From an uncultured Bacteroidales bacterium (lineage in GTDB: Bacteria; Bacteroidota; Bacteroidia; Bacteroidales; F082), in the NCBI GenBank assembly GCA_937926515.1, contig CALAZZ010000138.1:1-15481 (forward strand): a stretch of DNA of 15,481 bases, written 5' to 3'. A program made the position numbers and the translations under genes. Under the pieces are notes generated by a model that ran no database searches, was not told the origin of the DNA, and saw nothing but the letters and a program-made list of their open reading frames with translations. Of this stretch, positions 6,871-15,362 are shown piece after piece. Position 1 is the stretch's first letter. Each line of letters starts with the position of its first letter.

Positions 6871-9800
6871 TTATTCCTCCAATTTTATGTTCTCATACTC
6901 CTCCTCACCCAACCAAAAATCAGGATCAATGATTTTTACCTCAGCATAGGTGAGATTGTAAAGCTTGTAAACCAACTCATCAATTTGGTTTTCATAAATC
7001 TTGGTATCGTTTGTGGGGGAAATTGATTTTTCTTCTGTTATTATCGTCACCAAATCCTCAATGATTTTTTCTGTTGTTTTGGTTGGGACAGGTATCGGAA
7101 GTTTTTTAAGAAAAGCCTTTTTGTATCGGTACTTACCAACAAGTTCACCTCCAGCATAGAATTTTTTAAACACAAATGTCACTGCTTTTGAATTCAATAA
7201 AGCAGTCAGGTATTTTATTCTTTCACCGGTAATAAAGAAAACAGTTGCCTCAGGATAATAACCTTTTGTATCATAATAAAACTGAGGCTCGCTGACTATT
7301 TCAGAAAAAACGATTTTTGGCTTTTCAATTTCATCTAGATAAGCACAATTGCGTAAGTTTGTCCAATGGTCGCCTTGATCTTGTCTCGTTTTTGCCTTTA
7401 CTTCATATTTCAGCAAGTATTCATATAAAATAGGATAATCTTTTATAACATTGACTTTTGGTATGTTTTTGCTTTTGATTCCATTATGAGTATTAATTAG
7501 CCATAAATGAGCAAAATTGCAATAGAATCTGCGTGTATCACGCCCACGAAGGATTGGCTTTAAAACCTCGCTGCTTCGTGGGTCATTTTTAACCAATTCA
7601 TTCCTAATTTGGCCATCTATAATAAAGGCTTCGTTATATCCAGTCAATATTCCCCTATAGAAATTTAGGTTCCATAGTTTGAGTTGCTGTCCAAATTCTT
7701 CAAACTTATTTTTAATACTAACGATTGATAAATCTGAGAAAGCCCAGATATCTTCCGATAGATCTACACGGATGATTGCAAATTGCCTTACTTGTTCTGC
7801 TATAGTAACTTGCGGATTATAAGTTTCATCTACAAATTGGAAAAGCTTGGTTTTTCTATTATTCGGTGATTTCTGTAATAACAGGATATTCGAATGCACT
7901 ATTGCACTGTCGAAAATCATTGTTTGCCCGAAGTCAACTACAACAAGGGGATTTGCTTTCACGAAAAAGCCTCTAAGACTCCTGCCATAAGCTGCACGCA
8001 TCCATTTATTTGATGTAATAAAGATGATTAAGCCACTATGCTTAAGTAGGTTAAATCCGCTCTCATAAAATATGGTGTATATATCACCTGTTCGCTCAAA
8101 AGTTTCAAAACCTGTATTTTCAAATTGTTTTGCAAGTTTGCCTTGCTCTTTTTGCATTTGAATATATGGCGGATTCCCAATCACCACATCAAAGCCATCC
8201 TTTATCCCAAACATCCATTCCGAGTCGAAGAAACTGGCATATCTATTCTGTTCATAAGGGTTCCAACCCGCAAGCATTTTGGCTGTTTGATCCACCACAT
8301 CCGGGTTCATAATGGATGTTTTTAGCTTGTCAATCTCAGCGGCAAGTTTTGTCAGGTTCTTTTTGTATTTCCTTATTTCAGCAGGCTGTTTCAGGTTTTC
8401 GATAACGCGGCTGGAGTTCTGGTATTCTTGCTTTTTACGTTCAAGCAGTGCTTGGTTGCTTTCGATCATGCCCAGTGCTTCGTTGTAAATTATTTGTGCA
8501 ATGGCCTCCCTGAGCTTTTCGTCAGCAGCCCGCATTTTTCGCTTTTGTTCAGGGGTGCGGGCAATGAAGTATTTGTGCCTTATTTGTTTAAGGGCCTTTT
8601 CCTTTTCAATTACCTCATTGGTTCGCAGCACAAGGCCTTGCCTGTTAATGGGTATCAGTGAGTTTGCCGCCACGAACTTGGTTTCAAGGTTGGGCAAGGA
8701 TCTTATGCCGAGGTTGTCAGCTTCGGCATTGATGGTTTGGTCAACCAGCAGGGAGATAAAGAAACGCAGCTTGGCTATTTGCACGGCTATGGGCTGTATG
8801 TCAACACCATAAATGCAGTTTTCAATTAGGTAGAGTTTGCGGCCATAATCCTCGGCATTGTTTTCAAAGGCATCGGCAATTTCCTTGAGGCGTTCTGCAA
8901 AGTTTGCGGTATCGCCGGCGGCAATGGCTTCCTGTATCTCCTCCTGTGCACGTTGCATTTGCAGTTGCTTCCAGAGCTTGTTATCGGGGTCGAGCTTTTG
9001 CAGCACATGCACCAGCTGCTGCAAAATGCCCATAGGGAAAGCGCCCGAACCGCAGGCGGGGTCAAGCACCTTGATGTTGTCAATGGCTTTTACAATGGAT
9101 TGTGTTTCCGTCTCGTCAAAAGGGTTGCCGTTGCCGGAATAGGAAACCAGTTCGCGCAATTTGGACTCCATTTCTTCTTCGCTACCACTGCCTTCGGCGG
9201 TAAGTTTTTGTTTCAGGTAGGACATCAGCGATTCGTCCACCATATAATTGACAATTTCGCGCGGGGTGTAAAATGAACCGGTTTGTTTGCGGGCGGTGGT
9301 TTTGGTTTCGGGATTGTAGCTGGCCAGCAGGTTTTCGAATACCTTGCCCAGCAATTCAGGGTCGAGGGCCACCTGTATCTCAAGCGGTGTGTTTTCCTCA
9401 ACCGTAAAATTGTAGCTGTTCAGAATTTCAATGATGCCCCTCACATGCACATTTTTCTGCCGGTTGTCGTCATACACCTGGCTCAGGTCAACAGCATCGG
9501 CACCCCCAAAGAAAAGGTAGTCGGGAACCTGGAGCGGGTTGTCATCGCGGTCAGAAAAACCATCAATACGGACAATTTTCTCGTTGCCTTGCGGGGTTTT
9601 TTCAGTTGGATGGGGTTTGTCGAGGCATTCAAACAGCCCACCATTCAGGAAAGGAATATTCTTGAACAGCTCAATGGTTTCATCGGGCTTTTTGAACAGC
9701 TTTCTGTAGCGGTAAAGGTTGGTGATATTGTAGTGCTGCCCGTTCCTGCGAAACGACCGCTTGTTCATTTCCTGATTCAGGGTGGCGAAAAACAGGTTTT

Positions 9801-10605
9801 GCAGTATGGCTTTGTAATAATTGCTTTCGGTTTCGTATCCAAGATTGAGGTGCGGCCAAATTTTTTCCTTGTCAAAAAGACTGTCGGGTACCAGGCCTTT
9901 CTGTTTAAGGAACCATACGAATATAAGTCTGGTAATGAGTCGGATCAGGTTGCTGGGGTTTCGTGCCTCGTCATTGGGTTCGTCATCATCGGGAAATGTA
10001 ACATGGTTGAGTGCCCAGAAATACCAGTTGCTGAGTTCGCGGTAAAAGTCTTTGGTGAGGATATCAACCGAGAAGGCCTTTTCAATTTCACTGATGGAAA
10101 CCTTGGTGTCAAAAAGATCGGTAGAAGATTTTAGTTTGGCAAATCGTTCAGCAGCTGTGCGGCAGTGTTGTCCGGTCCCGAGCAGGTAGGTGTAGCGTTT
10201 GGGGTCGGTTTGCCGTTTTTCGCGTTTGCCGGTCTCTTTATTGGCGACTGTAAGTTCGCTGGCATAGCTGAAACGCCAGGAACTGCCTTGGGTAAAAACG
10301 ATCAATGCGGCATCCATATCGCGCTTGTAAACATTGCGCATCATATTACGCAGGCCAACCTTGTGCCTTTCGAGCGGGATGTTTGGTGTAATGGTTACTT
10401 CAAATATGCCTATCAGCAGCCCTTCAGAAGTTTCGAAAAATCCCATTTCCATTGCCCTGGCATCGAAATCATTTACCGGTAAATCTACCTCTTGCGGTAC
10501 TTCATGCAAATTCCTGATTTGAAATATTTCGCGTAAAGCATGGAGCCAATCGGTGCGGTTGTATTCCTTTTCAAATATTGATTTCAATTCAGCGGCATCA
10601 ATCAT
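6871..10605 (-). CDS. Eco57I-like N6-adenine DNA methyltransferase of a restriction/defence system
   Basis: A 1244-residue protein predicted to methylate adenine N6 using S-adenosylmethionine. Motifs in order: GSFYTPREIVNYMV (443-456), the entry region of gamma-type N6 methylases; motif I VLDPACGSGAF (513-523), the SAM pocket; VDIQPIAVQIAKLRF (601-615); motif IV VVIGNPPYIQ (807-816), the catalytic NPPY. Motifs I and IV are separated by about 290 residues that include long charged helices (about 660-765). The C-terminal ~250 residues, including LKPILRGRDTRRF (1015-1027) and FVFKKFYAGGELVGKYRYKK (1144-1163), resemble a TaqI/Eco57I-type target-recognition domain. The N-terminal ~400 residues are helicase-free. 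No clear PD-(D/E)xK nuclease motif is visible there, although GIFEV at 66-70 could be a degenerate trace. It starts 23 bases after the PLD-helicase stop, so the two are co-transcribed. Cleavage may be supplied by that partner. Classification as type IIG, DISARM-like or BREX-like is open. Confidence 0.92.
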   Translation of the reverse strand: MIDAAELKSIFEKEYNRTDWLHALREIFQIRNLHEVPQEVDLPVNDFDARAMEMGFFETSEGLLIGIFEVTITPNIPLERHKVGLRNMMRNVYKRDMDAALIVFTQGSSWRFSYASELTVANKETGKREKRQTDPKRYTYLLGTGQHCRTAAERFAKLKSSTDLFDTKVSISEIEKAFSVDILTKDFYRELSNWYFWALNHVTFPDDDEPNDEARNPSNLIRLITRLIFVWFLKQKGLVPDSLFDKEKIWPHLNLGYETESNYYKAILQNLFFATLNQEMNKRSFRRNGQHYNITNLYRYRKLFKKPDETIELFKNIPFLNGGLFECLDKPHPTEKTPQGNEKIVRIDGFSDRDDNPLQVPDYLFFGGADAVDLSQVYDDNRQKNVHVRGIIEILNSYNFTVEENTPLEIQVALDPELLGKVFENLLASYNPETKTTARKQTGSFYTPREIVNYMVDESLMSYLKQKLTAEGSGSEEEMESKLRELVSYSGNGNPFDETETQSIVKAIDNIKVLDPACGSGAFPMGILQQLVHVLQKLDPDNKLWKQLQMQRAQEEIQEAIAAGDTANFAERLKEIADAFENNAEDYGRKLYLIENCIYGVDIQPIAVQIAKLRFFISLLVDQTINAEADNLGIRSLPNLETKFVAANSLIPINRQGLVLRTNEVIEKEKALKQIRHKYFIARTPEQKRKMRAADEKLREAIAQIIYNEALGMIESNQALLERKKQEYQNSSRVIENLKQPAEIRKYKKNLTKLAAEIDKLKTSIMNPDVVDQTAKMLAGWNPYEQNRYASFFDSEWMFGIKDGFDVVIGNPPYIQMQKEQGKLAKQFENTGFETFERTGDIYTIFYESGFNLLKHSGLIIFITSNKWMRAAYGRSLRGFFVKANPLVVVDFGQTMIFDSAIVHSNILLLQKSPNNRKTKLFQFVDETYNPQVTIAEQVRQFAIIRVDLSEDIWAFSDLSIVSIKNKFEEFGQQLKLWNLNFYRGILTGYNEAFIIDGQIRNELVKNDPRSSEVLKPILRGRDTRRFYCNFAHLWLINTHNGIKSKNIPKVNVIKDYPILYEYLLKYEVKAKTRQDQGDHWTNLRNCAYLDEIEKPKIVFSEIVSEPQFYYDTKGYYPEATVFFITGERIKYLTALLNSKAVTFVFKKFYAGGELVGKYRYKKAFLKKLPIPVPTKTTEKIIEDLVTIITEEKSISPTNDTKIYENQIDELVYKLYNLTYAEVKIIDPDFWLGEEEYENIKLEE

Positions 10606-10628
10606 AGCTGCGACTTTTTTTATTTTTG

Positions 10629-13600
10629 TTAATCGATTGTAAATGTTTCTGTTATAATAATTTCCGGCTTTTGGGTTACTTCAATTGGCAAGTCAGACAA
10701 CAATTGGTCACTTGTTTCATCCTCATCCATCGAAGGGCTGGTATATTTGACTGCAAGCGCCATTACAAGGTTTTCAGCCTGGTGTTTGTTGAGTTGGTTT
10801 TTGTCAAATTTGGCTTTAAGCTTCTTTAATTCGGCTGGCAACATCGAAATGGTTCCAAGTTCAAGCAGGTCAATCAAAGCCGTCGCAGATGTTCGGAATT
10901 TTTCATCATTGCTGTCGGCCCGGCGTTCGCGCAGGAATTTCTTCGCCAAATTACCAGCAACATCCGCTGTGCCGCCTGAAACTGAATCGGACCAGGTAGC
11001 CAGCATTTCCTTTTCAAAACGCTCTACCGACAACTGTACATGGCTGTGGTGATAATCAGGTAAATCAGCTATGGGTTCGTTATACTTAGCCTCGAACAAT
11101 TCAGCCGCCTGAATAAAAGTAAGCGGTATTATCTTTCTGTCGTGCTGTACATTATAAAACTCCAGCTTATAGGGCGACTTCATAAAAACAAGGCTGTTGC
11201 CTTTCATGCCGGTCTTTTTTGAAGTCTTTACCGCCCTGCCTGTTCGCGCTTTTACGGGAAGTTTGGCGATGCGTTTGAATTCCTTTTCATTATTTGCCTT
11301 ATAATCCCTTATAAACCTCAGGTAAATCAGCCGTTTGTCTTCTTCCTCGGTTGTACCGGCAATATGCAGTTTCACTTTTTCAAGCACTTCTTCAACGGTA
11401 TAAATCCGGGCATCTTCGCCATAGGCTGTATGGAAGCCTTGCAGTTTTATGTAGGCGTTGTTGTACAGGTTAATCAGTTCGTTGCTTTGTTTGGAAGGGT
11501 AGAACGAATAGCTGTAAACCGTGTCGGAAGTGCTGCCAATCCTGTTCACCCGGCCCAGGCGTTGCATCAGGCGTGTTGCATTCCAGGGGGTGTCATAATT
11601 GACTACAATATTTGCCCTGTGCAGGTTCACTCCCTCGGCAAGCACTTCGGTGGTTATCAAAAAATCGTATGCATTAGCCGTATTGGTGATTTCGTTGGCG
11701 TCAAAATTCATGAGGATGTCTTCAAACAAAGCTGAGCGGTTTTTTGACGACACCAAAAGCATTCTGTCATAACCCAGTTCCTGCATCCTTTGATGGATGT
11801 AATCCGTGGTTTCCTTTGATTCGGAAAAAATGATGAGTTTGCCAGAAGGGTTTAGGTCCTGACGCAATAACTCATTCTTCAGCAAACGCACAAATGCGTC
11901 AAATTTAGGGTCGTGTTTCCGTTCAATTTTTTCCCATTCTTCAGCCAGTTCGGTAAAGGAGGCCAGATCTTTTTTTAAGGTTTCGAGATAACCTTCCTGA
12001 AAATCCTCAGGGGTGAAAACATTGTTTTTGGGGTTCTCAACCGAAAGTTCCAGGATGAGTTCTTCAATGTCTTCGTCGCTCCAATCCTTATCCATTAACT
12101 CGTTGATTTTTATGTCGGGTGCGATGTAAATCTTGCCCTTTTCAAACATCTTGATCATACGCTCATACGAGCTTACCTGCCGGTTTATGGAATTCGCAAA
12201 AGCATAAAAGGAACTTTCCAGCCGCTTTACCAATTGGGTCATCATGATTTGGGCCAATGATTTCGAAGCCCTTTCGGCATTGCTGTAACCGCAGCGGTCC
12301 TGCACCTCAGGCAGCAAAGCACTAATTGACTGGTAACGTGCATAGCCAATGAACTCATCATTCACGAGGTAGTGGATGGTTTTATAGAATAAGTCTTGAA
12401 GTTTATTATCCAATACATATTCAACTGCCCTGGGGTCGGCAATGTCAGGAAATTTTATTTCTTGCTCATCAATGTCCTTTTTATATTCGGGGTAATTCTT
12501 GATGTCGGTACGCGTACGCCGGACCGTAATAGGCTCCAGCACATTTTCGCGAATAAGCGAATAGATATTGCGTAGTTTTTTAATATCGGGTTTCCCTGTG
12601 ACTTTTGATTCGGCCAATACCTTTTTATATTTCCTGATCAGCGGGCCGAAAAAGGCTTGCAGGTTTGTTATGGGCAGGTTTGATTTTCGGGCATCCTGGA
12701 AAAGTAAAAGCTGGTAATAGATGTCCTGTGGTCGGTTGTTTAAAGGCGTAGCCGAGATTAGGATTACCTTTTTGCGGTTTCCGGGTACATCGCTTTCTAC
12801 AGCGCGGTTTGTTTTGCATATGAGTTGCAAGTTTTGGAACATTTGTGCATCGTGGCTGCGAAATTTATGCGATTCGTCAACCAGTACAAGGTCATAATCC
12901 TCCTTTGGCCAATAGTCCTGATCATTGTTCAGGATTTTGTGCAAACTGCCGTTGCTGATGAATCGCGCATGCTTGTCAATGCCAAATTGCCGGAAAGTCA
13001 TTTTCCAGTTTTTCTCCACTGCAGGTGGATAAACAACAAGTATTTTGGTATTAATTGAACCATTGGCAATGAGAAAACGCTTGGTTATCATCGTAGCAAC
13101 AACTGTTTTGCCAAGGCCGACAACATCTGCAAGCATGAACCCATTGTGATTAAGCAGCATTTGAAATCCTTGGTTTACGGCATCAATCTGGTAGCTCAGC
13201 TTTTTAAAATTTTGCGGCAAATCGCCTACAGAATCGGGATCATAATCAATGTGTTTTCCAAAGTATTCAATAAGCAATTTCACATAAAGCTCGAAAGGGG
13301 TGAACAATTGCCCAATATGTGAGCCTTTTTTTACCCGGTCAATATCTATTGGAAGCAACTCTTCTCCTTGATCCCAAAGTTTTTGAAACTCATCCTCAGC
13401 AAACCTTACATCATCGTAACGGCTTAATGAAACGTTGAATTCATAATTTGATTCATCTTTTATTCCAAGTCCGGCAGCAGTAAGATTTGAAGAGCCTGTA
13501 ATTACTTCCCCTCCTGTATATTGGTTGAACCCCCCGGGCAGGAAAATATAAATCTTGGCATGAAGTTTTTTTGTCTTGTGAATCCGTATTTTGATCTTTC

Positions 13601-13958
13601 CTTCGACTATATCCTCGAAGAACTTAATGATGCCTTCTTCTACCTCCCTTTTGTAGGCTGCCTCTTTGATATCGGCCCGCATCCAGCGCACAAATTCGTC
13701 ACGGCTTCTTTCAGGATCACCGAAAAATATCATACCCCTTCGTTTGGCTTCTGCACTTATCAGGTCAACATTGATCCCTACCAAAATTTTCACTTCCGGC
13801 AACTTAATCAAATGTTCCCTGATGGCAAAGTAGCCCGATGACCTGAAGTATCCAACCACAGCATGAAAAACCTCCAGGTTTGCTATGTTTTCAAAGGCTC
13901 CTACAAATTTGGTAAAAAGTGTATTATCTATTTCGTTTGTAAAGAAGTTGGTGCTCAT
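10629..13958 (-). CDS. PLD-like nuclease fused to SNF2/helicase-C ATPase (defence-associated)
   Basis: A 1109-residue protein. The N-terminal ~200 residues form a phospholipase D-like domain with one HKD-type motif: H133 and K135 in KLHAKIYIF, then TGSSNLTAAG (154-163). Single-HKD nucleases usually act as dimers. An SF2 motor of SNF2 type follows: Q-motif-like YQIDAV (256-261), Walker A ADVVGLGKT (277-285), DESH box (361-364), motif III SATP (402-405), motif V TTEVLAEGVNLH (769-780) and motif VI MQRLGRVNRIGS (798-809). Walker A has DVVGLGKT where DEMGLGKT or DEVGLGKT is usual, but K284 and T285 are kept. Residues about 520-690 between the two RecA lobes are a helical insertion. The C-terminal ~250 residues were not recognised. 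It is the first gene of the block, 23 bases before the methylase, and is the likely translocating and cleaving component. The start at 13958 is the first ATG of the frame and begins the conserved N-terminus. Confidence 0.92.
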   Translation of the reverse strand: MSTNFFTNEIDNTLFTKFVGAFENIANLEVFHAVVGYFRSSGYFAIREHLIKLPEVKILVGINVDLISAEAKRRGMIFFGDPERSRDEFVRWMRADIKEAAYKREVEEGIIKFFEDIVEGKIKIRIHKTKKLHAKIYIFLPGGFNQYTGGEVITGSSNLTAAGLGIKDESNYEFNVSLSRYDDVRFAEDEFQKLWDQGEELLPIDIDRVKKGSHIGQLFTPFELYVKLLIEYFGKHIDYDPDSVGDLPQNFKKLSYQIDAVNQGFQMLLNHNGFMLADVVGLGKTVVATMITKRFLIANGSINTKILVVYPPAVEKNWKMTFRQFGIDKHARFISNGSLHKILNNDQDYWPKEDYDLVLVDESHKFRSHDAQMFQNLQLICKTNRAVESDVPGNRKKVILISATPLNNRPQDIYYQLLLFQDARKSNLPITNLQAFFGPLIRKYKKVLAESKVTGKPDIKKLRNIYSLIRENVLEPITVRRTRTDIKNYPEYKKDIDEQEIKFPDIADPRAVEYVLDNKLQDLFYKTIHYLVNDEFIGYARYQSISALLPEVQDRCGYSNAERASKSLAQIMMTQLVKRLESSFYAFANSINRQVSSYERMIKMFEKGKIYIAPDIKINELMDKDWSDEDIEELILELSVENPKNNVFTPEDFQEGYLETLKKDLASFTELAEEWEKIERKHDPKFDAFVRLLKNELLRQDLNPSGKLIIFSESKETTDYIHQRMQELGYDRMLLVSSKNRSALFEDILMNFDANEITNTANAYDFLITTEVLAEGVNLHRANIVVNYDTPWNATRLMQRLGRVNRIGSTSDTVYSYSFYPSKQSNELINLYNNAYIKLQGFHTAYGEDARIYTVEEVLEKVKLHIAGTTEEEDKRLIYLRFIRDYKANNEKEFKRIAKLPVKARTGRAVKTSKKTGMKGNSLVFMKSPYKLEFYNVQHDRKIIPLTFIQAAELFEAKYNEPIADLPDYHHSHVQLSVERFEKEMLATWSDSVSGGTADVAGNLAKKFLRERRADSNDEKFRTSATALIDLLELGTISMLPAELKKLKAKFDKNQLNKHQAENLVMALAVKYTSPSMDEDETSDQLLSDLPIEVTQKPEIIITETFTID

Positions 13959-14517
13959 TATAGCGGATTGGTTGATTGAGGCTAGGTTAATTGAATATAA
14001 ATGAAGGCACTAATTTAGGGAATTTTCATTTGTTTGCAAGTCGTTCGAAACAAAGGTCGAGAATTGGCGATAGAGAAAGGTGAATTTCTTTGGTAGCTTA
14101 CCAACATAGCTCAGTTCATAATCGGTTGCCCCCCCTGCCACACAAGCCCTCTCGTATGATGCCCTGAAATGTAGCTACCGGTCAGGACTAAAAGGATAAA
14201 ATGTTTCGTTGCCAGGCGATACAATCATGCTGCAACGAAGGGAAATCCTTCCTGCACCCAACAACCCGGCAAAGGCGTTTTCTTATCTTTCTTCCTTGAT
14301 TTTTATGATTTGGTTAGAGATTGATGATCCAAAACAACTCGTGTATGCTCATAGATTAATCAGCTCCTACACCGTAATGGTTTTCTTGTGGCGTGGAAAG
14401 AAATCAAACCTTTCTGCCCCCAATCTGGCAATAATTAGGTTGCCATGGGCTGATAAATTGTTTTCTACTGTTAATGCCTGCTTGACAGGATCATTTTAGC
14501 TGCAACAACTAAGGCGA
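13959..14517. other. 559-base intergenic region upstream of the helicase operon, no confident gene
   Basis: No convincing coding region is seen. A 96-codon plus-strand frame (14209-14499) has no recognisable domain and opposes all neighbours. The A/T-rich part next to the helicase start (13959-14060) should hold the operon promoter. The best -7 candidate on the minus strand is GACCTTTG (14058-14051), one mismatch from TAnnTTTG. A small palindrome, TTGGTA-gct-TACCAA, lies at 14090-14104, and a larger inverted repeat at 14183-14254. There is no tRNA, integrase or insertion-sequence end that I can recognise. The size and structure would suit a decayed mobile element or a regulatory leader. Confidence 0.5.
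14183..14254. repeat. long interrupted inverted repeat (three nested stems)
   Basis: Nested complementary arms are visible: CAGG (14183-14186) with CCTG (14251-14254), AAGGAT (14192-14197) with ATCCTT (14245-14250), and TTCGTTGC (14205-14212) with GCAACGAA (14232-14239). The apical loop is 19 bases. Internal loops separate the stems, so a single RNA or DNA strand could fold into one long hairpin. There is no T run after it on either strand, so a simple terminator is unlikely. It may be a structured leader, a small non-coding RNA or the remains of a short mobile element. Confidence 0.5.
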
Positions 14518-15219
14518 TCAATAGGCATAGTAATCAATCCTGTTCAGTGATCGGCCAAAAGGATCCGGTATGTTGACCGAGAAGGACAGGGAAGGCTTCA
14601 TGGCTGTGGTGCGCATCACCGTAGTACGTCCTTTGGGCGTGGTGGTGGTGATCTCCATCACAAAGCCGTCTTCAGAAAGCATTTGATAATATTTTGCCGT
14701 TTTGCTTGCCTTAAAGATGCCCACATCATTGGGGAGGTCGACCTCGTCGGTCATCCACAGCTCCCCGCTAAACTCCTTCACATCAAAGGTATACCTGGTG
14801 CAGCTATGGCCCAGTATGGGTTTCGTTTCGCCTGTGTTTTCCAGCTCCAGCATTTTCATTTCGGTACCCTGATTGTCCTTCATCACGGCAGCGCTGCCAT
14901 TGAGGTTATCGCCTTCGCCGAGCAGGATGAGGCAGTTGTTGTTCGGCAGGTCGAAAATGGTTTGATACACGATTCTGCCACGTTCGTGCCTGATGGCGAT
15001 ATGGCTGAAGTCGTCATTGTAATAGCTGAAATAGGGGATGCTCTGATCGAGGTTTCCCTTGCGGTCATAGAAGTCTATTTCCATCTCTATACCAGCTGTG
15101 AAGTGGTAGCTGTTTTCATATGCTATGCGCTGATTTGTGGGGTTCAGTTTCACCTGTGCCTGTGCGCCGGTCAGTGCCAGTATGGCTGCTGCCAGCATAG
15201 TGGATGCTTTGCTTTTCAT
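14518..15219 (-). CDS. secreted DUF4412-like protein
   Basis: From the ATG at 15219 the protein has 233 residues and begins with a classic signal peptide: MKSK, a hydrophobic core and a cleavage site after AQA at about residue 21. An upstream in-frame ATG (15297) would bury the signal sequence, so it is rejected. The mature part alternates like a beta-rich domain, with GHSCTRYTFDV (about 137-147) followed by ELWMTDEV (about 153-160). This pair is typical of DUF4412 proteins, which are abundant in Bacteroidota and of unknown function. It is probably periplasmic or outer-surface. It is separated from the defence-type block by 559 bases and has no functional link to it that I can see. The domain call rests on the motif pair and size; the secretion call is firmer. 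Confidence 0.8.
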   Translation of the reverse strand: MKSKASTMLAAAILALTGAQAQVKLNPTNQRIAYENSYHFTAGIEMEIDFYDRKGNLDQSIPYFSYYNDDFSHIAIRHERGRIVYQTIFDLPNNNCLILLGEGDNLNGSAAVMKDNQGTEMKMLELENTGETKPILGHSCTRYTFDVKEFSGELWMTDEVDLPNDVGIFKASKTAKYYQMLSEDGFVMEITTTTPKGRTTVMRTTAMKPSLSFSVNIPDPFGRSLNRIDYYAY

Positions 15220-15313
15220 GGTTTGGATCTTTGGGGTAAATTTAAGGATTAAACTTTTGTGTCCGGTATTTTTTTTCAAGAGCGGGCAGGCGATCATTTG
15301 CTGAAGGCATTTG

Positions 15314-15362
15314 GTTCTTTATGCTTTAAAGAACAGGATGGTCCTTTTAATGAAACAAAAGG
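15314..15362. promoter_or_regulatory. two adjacent hairpins upstream of the DUF4412-like gene
   Basis: GTTCTTTA (15314-15321) pairs with TAAAGAAC (15327-15334) around 5 bases, and CCTTTT (15343-15348) pairs with AAAAGG (15357-15362) around 8 bases. They lie 95-145 bases before the start at 15219. Further upstream, the minus strand reads TAGGTTTG (15412-15405), a match to the TAnnTTTG -7 consensus, without an obvious -33 element. If that is the promoter, the hairpins fall in a leader of roughly 180 bases. They could instead terminate a gene beyond the window edge. Confidence 0.3.

Noticed and set aside
9283..10134. 283-codon open frame on the plus strand opposite the methylase gene
   Set aside because: It lies entirely inside the methylase coding region on the other strand, has no recognisable domain, and the methylase frame has clear motifs.
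14209..14499. 96-codon plus-strand frame in the gap before the helicase operon
   Set aside because: No recognised domain, no promoter match, and it overlaps the inverted repeat. Nothing supports translation.
14683..15252. 189-codon plus-strand frame opposite the DUF4412-like gene
   Set aside because: The minus-strand frame has a clean signal peptide and family motifs, while the plus-strand frame has none.
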